Shown piece by piece: positions 32,242 through 40,132 of a stretch of DNA of 64,000 nucleotides (position 1 is its first letter; each line of letters opens with the position of its first letter). The DNA lies in assembly GCF_002024165.1 (NCBI RefSeq), contig NZ_MWQN01000001.1, positions 2,108,001 to 2,172,000 on the forward strand, written 5' to 3'. Position numbers and translations under genes: made by a program. The notes under the pieces were generated by a model, which did no database searches, had not been told where the DNA came from, and was given only the letters and a program-made list of their open reading frames with translations. The stretch comes from Embleya scabrispora (GTDB taxonomy: Bacteria > Actinomycetota > Actinomycetes > Streptomycetales > Streptomycetaceae).

Positions 32242-32618
32242 CTGCTGTGCTCCTCGCTGCTGAAATGGCGTCTCCCGACCGGGAGTACGCCTTGGTTACT
32301 GCGAAGTAGTACCGCGGGTTTCCAGGGAGTATCGCAGCCCCTGTCGAACAGGCACAGGCCGGTCGGATGTGCCGTTCGCCTCGATCCATCCCGAACGCGT
32401 ATTCGGACATTCGCTCCCATGTTCGGTTGATGACACCACGGGAGCCGATATCCGCCCGGTCGGGCACAAAACAATCAGGAGTGAAGGATTACCTCCACAT
32501 GCCTTCACGCGTTGTGTTGTCGTGTGGGTGCCCTGTTGCCCACACCACCGCCTCCGCCGGCGTCGTCCGGCGGGAACCGGCCGGTCGGCATCGGTCACGA
32601 AACGACGAGGAGGACGCG
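32242..32618. other. 377-bp divergent intergenic region
   Basis: It contains the operator-like palindrome at 32296-32309 near the dehydrogenase start. In the leader of the plus-strand gene a hairpin GTGTGGG (32522-32528)/CCCACAC (32539-32545) is preceded by an in-frame ATG at 32499 whose codons spell MPSRVVLSCGCPV. This could be an N-terminal extension or leader, but a better start is at 32619. Confidence 0.5.
32296..32309. promoter_or_regulatory. Candidate acyl-CoA regulon operator upstream of the tandem dehydrogenase
   Basis: TTACTGCGAAGTAG matches YTACY-N4-RGTAR. It is 55-68 bases before the ATG at 32241. No clear -10 box was identified next to it. Confidence 0.45.
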
Positions 32619-33644
32619 ATGAGGTTGGGCATCTTCCTGCTGGCGGCACAGTTCGACGCGGGCGACCACGGTGCGGTGCTCACCGCCGCCATGGACGCGG
32701 GAATCGCCGCGGAGGAGGCCGGATTCGACGAGGCGTGGATCGCCGAACACCATTTCGTGCCGTATGGGTTGTGCCCGTCGGCGGTCACCTTCGCGTCCAT
32801 GCTACTGGGGCGTACCCATCGGATCGGGGTGGGTACGGCCATCAGCGTCCTGTCCAACCAGCATCCGGTGGCCCTGGGCGAGCAGACCGCGCTGCTCGAC
32901 CAACTGTCCGGGGGGCGCTTCACCCTGGGCGTGGGGCGCGGCGGGCCGTGGGTGGATTTGGAGGTCTTCGGCACCGGGCTGCGGCGGCACGACGAGGCGT
33001 TCGCGGAGTCGCTGGACCTGCTGATGCGCTGGCTGACCCACCAGCGGGTGGGCGCGGACGGGGAGCACTTCTCCTTCCGCAAGGTGCCGGTGGTACCCCG
33101 TCCGCGCACCTACCCGCACCCACCGGTGATCGTCGCGTGCACGTCCCGGGAGACCGCGTCGCTCGCCGCGCGGCACGGGCTGCCGATGCTCCTGGGGATG
33201 CACGCGGACGACGCGGAGAAGGCGGCGATGGTGCGCACCTACGAGTGTGCGGCGTCCGCGTGCGGGCGGGACCCGAAGGCGGTCGAGCACGCCGCGGCGG
33301 CGGTCGCCTACGTCGCGGACACCCGGCGCGAGGCGGTCGAGGTACTGCGTCGCGCGATGCCCAAGTGGCTGCGCCGGGGCCTGTCGGCGCATGTGACGGT
33401 GGACGGCCGGCAGCGGCACATGCGCGATCCGGTCGAGTACACCGACTTCCTGTGTCGCATCCACCCGGTCGGCGCGCCGTCCGACTGCGTCCGCCGCCTC
33501 TCCCGCACCGCCGAGCGCACCGGAATCAACCGGTTCCTGCTCTTCGCCGAGGGCGCCGGAGTGGGCACGGCGACCCTGGAGAACGTGGCCCGACTCGGCA
33601 AGGAGGTACTCCCGGCTCTGCAAAAACAGGAGGCGGCACACTGA
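32619..33644 (+). CDS. Luciferase-like (FMN/F420) monooxygenase
   Basis: 341-residue TIM-barrel protein of the bacterial luciferase family. Seen: LGIFLLAAQF at the start, AGFDEAWIAEHHF (EHH motif), GTAISVLSNQHPVALGEQTA, LDQLSGGRFTLGVGRGG, and VIVACTSRETASLAARHGLP near the flavin phosphate site. The EHHF start and barrel pattern favour an FMNH2 or F420-dependent oxidoreductase; the substrate is unknown. ATG 32619 follows GAGGAG; the upstream in-frame extension is not family-like. It is monocistronic and ends 43 bases before the convergent ATPase gene. Confidence 0.85.
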   Translation: MRLGIFLLAAQFDAGDHGAVLTAAMDAGIAAEEAGFDEAWIAEHHFVPYGLCPSAVTFASMLLGRTHRIGVGTAISVLSNQHPVALGEQTALLDQLSGGRFTLGVGRGGPWVDLEVFGTGLRRHDEAFAESLDLLMRWLTHQRVGADGEHFSFRKVPVVPRPRTYPHPPVIVACTSRETASLAARHGLPMLLGMHADDAEKAAMVRTYECAASACGRDPKAVEHAAAAVAYVADTRREAVEVLRRAMPKWLRRGLSAHVTVDGRQRHMRDPVEYTDFLCRIHPVGAPSDCVRRLSRTAERTGINRFLLFAEGAGVGTATLENVARLGKEVLPALQKQEAAH

Positions 33645-33687
33645 CCCGAGTCCGGACCCGCCCGCTCCGAGCCGGCGCGGGTCGAGG

Positions 33688-36123
33688 TCAGCCCCCGACC
33701 GGCACCTTCACCTCGCCGGCCGGGGACTCCGGGGTCGTCGAGGTCGTCGGCGGCACGCGCGTGGGAGTGGGCGGTGCACTCGTCGGGGATGAACTCGCGC
33801 TCTGTGACGCCGAGTTGGCCGGAGTCGACGAGCGCGGCGCGGTGGCCGGAGCGCTGGTGTTCGGCGCCGTCGTCTCGCGGGCCGTCGCGGTGGCCGTGGT
33901 CGTGGCCCCACCGGTCCCCGGCTTGCGGCTGCCCGTCGGGGGCGGCGGCTTGTCCCGGTCCGCCTTGGGGTCGGCCTCCGGCCCCCGGTTCGGCGTCTTC
34001 GGGTCGTACGTCGCCGAGCCCGTCGAACCCACCGGATTGCGATGATCGCCCCGATCCGGCGAGTCCGAGCCCATCGCGACCACCGCCGCCAGGGTGACCA
34101 CCAGGACCACCGCCGCACCGGCCGTCATCAACACGCCGCGCCGCCCGATCCCGCCCCGCTCGGCCCCGGCCGCGCCCTCCTGGCCGACCGCCGCCACCGC
34201 CGCCCGATCGCCTCCGGCCAGCGCCAACACCCGCCGGTCGGCGGCCAGTCCGCGCTTGTCCGATCCGACGTCACGCATCCGGGTGGCGGCGACCGCCTCC
34301 TCGCGCGCGCCCTCCGAATCGCCCGTGCACAATGCCAGGATCGCCAACTCGTGCCGGAACCAGGCGTGTTCCGCCGCCGCCGAGGCACCGGCCGCACGCG
34401 CCGAGGCCAAGCCCAGGTCCAACACCTCGCCCCAGGTGTCCCAGCGCGCCGAGGCGCCGAACGCGGGTGCCGACGCACGGGCCAGCGCCCGCGCCGAACC
34501 GGCCTTGCCCAGGCGCTCGGACTCGCGCAGGCAGGCCAGGATGGTGTCCGCCTCGCGGGCGATCTCGGCCGGGGTCACCGACGGGTGGGAGACCCACCAG
34601 GTGAAGTGCTGTATGGCCGCCACCGCCCACGAGGACGGTCCGCGCACGATCGAGGCGACCGCCTCGGCGGTACCTCCGGTGAGCCGATACCGGCCGAACT
34701 CACAGGCGGCGAGCCCCGCTTCGACCAGCTCGTCGGCGGCGCCCACCGCGTCCACCGCACCGGTCAGGGCCGGCAGGTGTACCGGGTCCGGGAGTTCGCC
34801 CTCCAGCGCGGAGGCCAGCCGCAACACCTGCTGGGCCGACGCGGACACCAGCGGCACCAGGCGCGGTACGAACTGCCGGGGGTCGCCGGGCGAGGGCAAT
34901 TCGCCGGAGCCGTCCGCCGCGCCGTCGTCGAGCAGTCCGTAACGGCCGCGCTCGCGCCGCGCAAGCAGCGCCCCCGCCTGGACGAACCGCCCCGGGTGGC
35001 CGCCCACCTGGAACCACAGGGCGGAGGCCCAGGACAGCTCCTCGTCGTCGAGTTCGCGCCCGGCGACCCGGCGCAGCAGGTCGAAGGACGCCTCCTGCGG
35101 CAGCCCGTGCAGGGTGATCTCGTGCAGCGGCGAATCCCGGCGCGCGATCGGATCGACCAGTTCGGGCCCGGCCACCAGGAAAGCGCATTCCGGCGCGATA
35201 CGCAGAAGTTCGGCGACGTCCTCCTGGCCGATGTCCAGGTCGTCGATCACCACGAGGGCCGCCACGTCGGCGAGGATCCGGGTCAGTTGCACACGTGTCG
35301 GTCGGTAGGCGGGTCCGCCGAAGCACGCGTCGTGCAGTTGCTGGAGCAGGTCGTCCAGGCCGCGCCGGCGCCCGTCGAGCAGGATCACCCCGTCCGGCGC
35401 GTGGGCGGGGTCGAGCGCGGCGAGCCGGCGCAGCAGCGTCGTGCGCCCGCTGGAGGCGGGTCCGCCGATCCGGACCGACGTACCGCGTTGCAGCAGCCCG
35501 GTGAGTTCGGCGATCTCGACGTCGCGACCCAGCGGTTCGGGGCCGGCCGAGGGCACCGAACCGGGCAGCCTGGACGGGCGCGGCGGCCGGGCGCCGGCGG
35601 GTACCGGCGCGACATCGGTGCCGTCCGCGCCGCCGAAGGTCAGGAGCAGGTCGCCCGCGTACAGCCGCAGCACGCTCGGCCCGGGTTCGTCGGTGCCGGC
35701 CCGCCCGCTCGGTGCCGGGTCCGACCAGTCGTCGTCGATCCGGATCGACTCGCCCCGCCCCGAAGGCGGCTTGCCCGGCCCGTCCGTCCCGAACCCGGGA
35801 GCGCTCCCACCCGACGTCGCGGGCTCGAAGCCCGCCGTGCCCCCGCCGAACCCGCCGGCATCGGCCGTCCCGAACCCACCCGAATCGCCCGAGACTTCCC
35901 GGGACGCCGAGGCGCGGCCCCCCGGGCGCGGCCCGAACAGCTCGTCCAAATAGGCGTCGTCACCCCAGGAGTCGACCCGCGAGTCGACCCGCGAGTCGAT
36001 CCGGAAGTCGCTCCACGAGTCGCCCCCGGAGACCTCCCGGTCGCCGGCCGACGGCCGCGGCGGCTCGTCCCCGAAGTGCTGCTCCCCGCCCTCTTCCGGC
36101 CGTTGCCTGCCGCCGCCGTTCAT
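33688..36123 (-). CDS. Membrane-anchored ATPase-like protein with K-to-R P-loop
   Basis: 811 residues. Residues 1-195 are low complexity (with a DSRVDSRVDS repeat near 43-52) plus a strand-rich patch RLYAGDLLLTFGGADG. An AAA/STAND-type NTPase core follows: a P-loop GPASSGRTT (221-229) in which the invariant Lys is Arg227, and Walker B ALVVIDDLD (289-297). A helical region of about 300 residues with repeat-like Ala-rich helices comes next. One membrane helix (LMTAGAAVVLVVTLAAVVAM, about 662-684) leads to an outside Thr/Ser/Pro-rich tail. Topology is inside-N, outside-C. ATG 36123 has GGGAG upstream. No family name is certain; Arg may impair ATP hydrolysis. Confidence 0.75.
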   Translation of the reverse strand: MNGGGRQRPEEGGEQHFGDEPPRPSAGDREVSGGDSWSDFRIDSRVDSRVDSWGDDAYLDELFGPRPGGRASASREVSGDSGGFGTADAGGFGGGTAGFEPATSGGSAPGFGTDGPGKPPSGRGESIRIDDDWSDPAPSGRAGTDEPGPSVLRLYAGDLLLTFGGADGTDVAPVPAGARPPRPSRLPGSVPSAGPEPLGRDVEIAELTGLLQRGTSVRIGGPASSGRTTLLRRLAALDPAHAPDGVILLDGRRRGLDDLLQQLHDACFGGPAYRPTRVQLTRILADVAALVVIDDLDIGQEDVAELLRIAPECAFLVAGPELVDPIARRDSPLHEITLHGLPQEASFDLLRRVAGRELDDEELSWASALWFQVGGHPGRFVQAGALLARRERGRYGLLDDGAADGSGELPSPGDPRQFVPRLVPLVSASAQQVLRLASALEGELPDPVHLPALTGAVDAVGAADELVEAGLAACEFGRYRLTGGTAEAVASIVRGPSSWAVAAIQHFTWWVSHPSVTPAEIAREADTILACLRESERLGKAGSARALARASAPAFGASARWDTWGEVLDLGLASARAAGASAAAEHAWFRHELAILALCTGDSEGAREEAVAATRMRDVGSDKRGLAADRRVLALAGGDRAAVAAVGQEGAAGAERGGIGRRGVLMTAGAAVVLVVTLAAVVAMGSDSPDRGDHRNPVGSTGSATYDPKTPNRGPEADPKADRDKPPPPTGSRKPGTGGATTTATATARETTAPNTSAPATAPRSSTPANSASQSASSSPTSAPPTPTRVPPTTSTTPESPAGEVKVPVGG

Positions 36124-36564
36124 GCCACTCCCTGTGCTCCCCGTCGTGGTTCCTCGACGCACCGGTGCGACCTGGGACGAGTCCGGGCACCCGGGGGCGG
36201 AAACCGGTGATCAGTGTGCCGGGCGCGGCCGGCGCACCGATACCCGGCGCCGGGTTCGTGACAAGATCGTTGAGCACCGACGCGGCGCGCACCGAGGCGG
36301 CCGAGCATGGGCATCGCGTGTCCCCGTCGTACCACGTTCCACCTTGCCACCTCCCGCCGTCGAGCGGACCGTCTCCGGGTCGACCTTCGCTCCCTCTTCA
36401 CAACAACAACGCGCACGTCCGCAAGTGGTCACGGGGCCGGCGCACGCGGGTGACCCGAGGGGCGGCGAGGTTGCCGAAAAGTCGACCTACGCCCGGCGCG
36501 TCACCCTATGGTGCAGATGTGGCGCCACAACTGCCGGGCGCCCAGGGGGAACAGGGGGACATAT
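36124..36564. other. 441-bp divergent intergenic region
   Basis: On the plus side TATGGT (36507-36512) is a possible -10 box. GGCGCC (36521-36526) can pair with GGCGCC (36537-36542) in the leader, and a perfect palindrome overlaps the start codon of the sugar dehydrogenase gene. The left 350 bases show only GC-rich short repeats and no gene. Confidence 0.5.
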
Positions 36565-36570
36565 ATGTCC
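36557..36570 (+). promoter_or_regulatory. Perfect 14-bp palindrome over a start codon
   Basis: GGACATATATGTCC contains the ATG (36565-36567) of the secreted dehydrogenase and follows its GGGGG ribosome-binding site. It could be a repressor operator or an RNA hairpin hiding the start. Confidence 0.6.
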
Positions 36571-39500
36571 GGTTCCATACACTCGCGATACGCGGGACGG
36601 CAGGCGCACCGGGGACGAACCCGGCTTGCGTGCGCCGTCGCGCTGTTCGCCTCCTTGGCACTGTCGATACCCTCGGCCGGCGCGTCGCCGGCCGCGACCA
36701 CGAGCACGTCGAGCACATCCACGCGCCCATCCGGCCCCGAACTGTTCGGCTCCCCGCCGACCGCGCGCGACGCGACGGCCCGAGCCGCCGCCGTACCGCC
36801 GAAGTTCGCCGACGAACCGGTACTGACCGGGCTGTCCCAGCCGATCGACGTGGCCTTCGCCCAGGACGGCCGGGTGTTCGTCGCCGAGAAGTCCGGCGTC
36901 GTCAAGGTGTTCGACTCGCTCACCGACACCACACCCACGGTGTTCACCGATCTGCGGGCGCAGGTGCACAACTTCTGGGATCGCGGCCTGCTCGGTCTGG
37001 CCCTGGCCCCGAACTTCCCGACCGATCCGTCGGTGTACGTGATGTACGCGCACGACGCGCGCCCCGGCGGCACCGCGCCCTACTGGGGCACCGCCACCGG
37101 CGCCGACGACGGTTGTCCCGACCCGCCCGGCGCCCAGGCGAAGGGCTGTCTGATCACCGGCCGGATCAGCAAGCTGACCGCGACCGGGAACACCGCCGGT
37201 CCCGAGCGGGTGCTGGTCGAGGGCTGGTGCCAGCAGTTCCCGTCGCACTCGGTCGGCTCGCTCGCGTTCGGCCCGGACGGCTACCTCTACGCGTCCGCCG
37301 GGGACGGGGCGAGCTTCGACTGGGCGGACTACGGGCAGACCCCGGCGAGCGGCGCGATCCCGGGCAGGGAGCCGATCCCGGCGAATCCGTGCGCGGACGG
37401 CACCGCGGCGGTGGGCACCGTACTGACCGCTCCGACCGCCGAGGGCGGCGCGCTGCGAGCCCAGGACTTCCGGACCGCGGGCGACCCGTTCGCGCTCAAC
37501 GGCAGCATCATCCGGATCGATCCCGCCACCGGCGCGGGCGCGCCGGGCAACCCGCTCGCGGGCAGCGCCGACGCCAACGCCCGCCGACTGGTGGCGGCCG
37601 GCCTGCGCAACCCGTTCCGGTTCGGCTTCCGGCCGGGCACCAACGAGGTCTGGGTCGGCGACGTCGGCTGGAGCACGTGGGAGGAGATCGACCGGTTGAC
37701 CCCGTCGAGCACGGCCGTGGCCAACTTCGGCTGGCCCTGCTACGAGGGCTCGGCCCGCCAGGGCGGCTACGAGTCGATCGGCCTGAACCTGTGCGCCGAC
37801 CTGTACGCGGAGGGCGCGGGCGCGGTCAAGGCGCCCTACTACGCCTACCGGCACGGTGCGGTGGTGGCGCCGGGCGACGGCTGCTCGACCGGCAACGGCT
37901 CGGCGATCTCCGGGGTGACCTTCTACAGCGGACAGCGCTACCCCGCCGCGTACCGCGACGCGATGTTCTTCGCCGACCACAGCCGGCGGTGCATCTGGAG
38001 CATGCGCGCGGGCGCCGACGGCCTCCCGGACCCGGCCACCCGCCAGGCGTTCGTCACCAACACCAATCCGGTGCAGCTGACCACCGGCCCCGAGGGCGAC
38101 GTCTACTACGTCGGCTTCGAGGACGGCGCGATCCACCGGGTCCGCTACACCGGCGGCGCGCCCACCGCGGTCGCCTCGGCCACGCCGACCACCGGGAGCA
38201 CCCCGCTGACCGTGGCCTTCACCGGCTCCGCCTCCACCGACCCGGATCCGGGCGAGACGCTCACGTACGCCTGGGACCTCGACGGCGACGGCGCGTTCGA
38301 CGACTCGACCGCGGCGAACCCGTCGTACACGTACACCGTGCCCGGCACCTATCGGGCCAGGTTGCGGGTGACCGACCCGGTCGGGCTGACCGGCGACTCC
38401 GCCCCGATCACCGTCACCGCCGGCAACTCGCCGCCGGTACCGGTGATCGATTCCCCGACGTCGACGCTGACCTGGAAGGTCGGCGACCCGATCGCTTTCA
38501 CCGGGCACGCGACCGACCCCCAGGACGGCGCCATTCCCGGCAGCGGCCTGAACTGGCGCATCGTCATGCACCACTGCACCACGCCGACCAGCTGCCACGA
38601 ACACCAGATCACCGCGCAGGGCGGCGCCTCCGGCACCTTCACCGCGGTCGACCACGAGTATCCGTCCTGGCTGGAACTGCGGTTGACCGCGACCGACTCC
38701 GGCGGCCTGACCGGGACCACGAGCGTGCGCCTGGATCCGCGGACGGTGGACATCACCCTCGCCTCGAATCCGCCCGGCCTGACCCTGGGCCTGTTCTCGT
38801 CCCAGCGCCCGGCACCGTTCACCGGCACGGTGATCGTCGGCGGCACCTCGTCGATCGCGGCCCCGTCGCCGCAGACGCTGAACGGCAAACGCTACGAGTT
38901 CGCGTCCTGGTCCGACGGCGGCGCGGCGGCACACAACATCACCGCACCCGCGACACCGCTCACCCTGACCGCCACGTTCCGCGAGGTCGACGGGCCGGTA
39001 CCCGGGCTGATGGCGCAATACGGCTTCAACGCGTCGAGCGGCACGGTCCTGGTCGACGGCACCGGGCAGGGCAACAACGGCACCGTCGCCGGCGCCGCGT
39101 GGGTACCCGGCCGCACCGGCAACGCGCTGTCCTTCAACGGCACTTCATCCATCGTCACGGTGCCGCACAGCGCCCGCCTGACCCTCACCACGGGCATGAC
39201 CCTGGAGGCCTGGGTCAAACCCACCGCGATCACCGGCTGGCGCTCGATCCTCCTCAAGGAGCGCGGGGGCGGCCTGTCCTACGCCCTGTACGCGAACGGC
39301 ACCAGCGCACCCAACGCATCCATCAACACCACGGGCACCAACAACGACACCTACGCGGACGGCACCGCCCCGCTACCCACCAACACCTGGACCCACCTCA
39401 CCGCCACGTACGACGGCAACACCCTGCGCCTCTACGTCAACGGCGTCCAAGTCGGGGCGACGCCACACACCGGCCCGATCATCGACGCGGGCGGCGCCCT

Positions 39501-39624
39501 CAGAATCGGCGGAAACACCATCTGGGGCGAACACTTCGCAGGCCTGATCGACGACATCCGCATCTACAACCGAGCCCTGACCCCCACGGAAATCACCACC
39601 GACATGACCACCCCAATCCCCTAA
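36565..39624 (+). CDS. Secreted PQQ-type sugar dehydrogenase with PKD and LamG domains
   Basis: 1019 residues. A signal peptide (basic start, hydrophobic ACAVALFASLALSI, cleavage after AGA near residue 40) is followed by a glucose/sorbosone-dehydrogenase six-bladed propeller (about 81-530). Motifs include LSQPIDVAFAQDGRVFVAEK, DRGLLGLALAPNF, GLRNPFRFGFRPGTNEVWV and NFGWPCYEG. Then come a PKD domain (TYAWDLDGDGAFDD), a second Ig-like module, and a C-terminal LamG/concanavalin domain (LEAWVKPTAITGW, NTWTHLTATYDG, LIDDIRIYNRALT). It probably oxidises a sugar or polyol outside the cell using PQQ, with the accessory domains binding a polymer. ATG 36565 has GGGGG upstream. No PQQ synthesis genes are in the window. 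Confidence 0.9.
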   Translation: MSGSIHSRYAGRQAHRGRTRLACAVALFASLALSIPSAGASPAATTSTSSTSTRPSGPELFGSPPTARDATARAAAVPPKFADEPVLTGLSQPIDVAFAQDGRVFVAEKSGVVKVFDSLTDTTPTVFTDLRAQVHNFWDRGLLGLALAPNFPTDPSVYVMYAHDARPGGTAPYWGTATGADDGCPDPPGAQAKGCLITGRISKLTATGNTAGPERVLVEGWCQQFPSHSVGSLAFGPDGYLYASAGDGASFDWADYGQTPASGAIPGREPIPANPCADGTAAVGTVLTAPTAEGGALRAQDFRTAGDPFALNGSIIRIDPATGAGAPGNPLAGSADANARRLVAAGLRNPFRFGFRPGTNEVWVGDVGWSTWEEIDRLTPSSTAVANFGWPCYEGSARQGGYESIGLNLCADLYAEGAGAVKAPYYAYRHGAVVAPGDGCSTGNGSAISGVTFYSGQRYPAAYRDAMFFADHSRRCIWSMRAGADGLPDPATRQAFVTNTNPVQLTTGPEGDVYYVGFEDGAIHRVRYTGGAPTAVASATPTTGSTPLTVAFTGSASTDPDPGETLTYAWDLDGDGAFDDSTAANPSYTYTVPGTYRARLRVTDPVGLTGDSAPITVTAGNSPPVPVIDSPTSTLTWKVGDPIAFTGHATDPQDGAIPGSGLNWRIVMHHCTTPTSCHEHQITAQGGASGTFTAVDHEYPSWLELRLTATDSGGLTGTTSVRLDPRTVDITLASNPPGLTLGLFSSQRPAPFTGTVIVGGTSSIAAPSPQTLNGKRYEFASWSDGGAAAHNITAPATPLTLTATFREVDGPVPGLMAQYGFNASSGTVLVDGTGQGNNGTVAGAAWVPGRTGNALSFNGTSSIVTVPHSARLTLTTGMTLEAWVKPTAITGWRSILLKERGGGLSYALYANGTSAPNASINTTGTNNDTYADGTAPLPTNTWTHLTATYDGNTLRLYVNGVQVGATPHTGPIIDAGGALRIGGNTIWGEHFAGLIDDIRIYNRALTPTEITTDMTTPIP

Positions 39625-39707
39625 CCCCACCCCCCGGACGGGCCACCCCAGCCCGTCCGGGCCCAATCAGCCCGCCGGACCCCACCCCAACCCGCCCAAG
39701 CCCACCC

Positions 39708-40091
39708 CAGCCCGCCCGGGCCCAAACCCAACCGGCCCGAGCCCAATCCAGCCCGCCCGGGCCCAAACCCAACCGGCCCGAGCCCAATCCAGCCCGCCCG
39801 GCGCTTGAGGACACAGAAAAGCCCACCAACCTCACAAGGTCAGCAACAAGCCCAGGCCCACCAACCCCCAGCCCATCCGGCCCCAATCCAGCCCGTCCGG
39901 CGCTTGAGGACACAGGAAAGCCCACCAACCTCACAAGGTCAGCAACAAGCCCAGGCCCACCAACCCCCAGCCCATCCGGCCCCAATCCAGCCCGTCCGGC
40001 GCTTGAGGACACAGGAAAGCCCACCAACCTCGCAGGCTCACCAACAAGCCCGAGCCCACCCACTCCAGCCCGTCCGGCGCTTGAGGACGGC
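39708..40091. repeat. Second extragenic repeat array: 41-bp then 99-bp units
   Basis: The 508 bases between the sugar dehydrogenase and meaA stop codons are repeats. CAGCCCGCCCGG-led units start at 39708, 39749 and 39790 (period 41). The GTCCGGCGCTTGAGGAC-type core starts at 39790, 39889, 39988 and 40066 (periods 99, 99, 78), and the two 99-base units are almost identical. The cores are the same element as at 1.0-1.4 kb but with other filler. Frames through it are not genes. Confidence 0.9.
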
Positions 40092-40132
40092 AAGCCGACC
40101 TCGGCCCACCACACGACCGAGGTCGACCGAAC

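Noticed and set aside
32499-32618. Cysteine-containing leader peptide (MPSRVVLSCGCPV) upstream of the luciferase-like gene
   Set aside because: It is in frame with the main gene with no stop between, so it cannot act as a separate leader peptide; at most an N-terminal extension.
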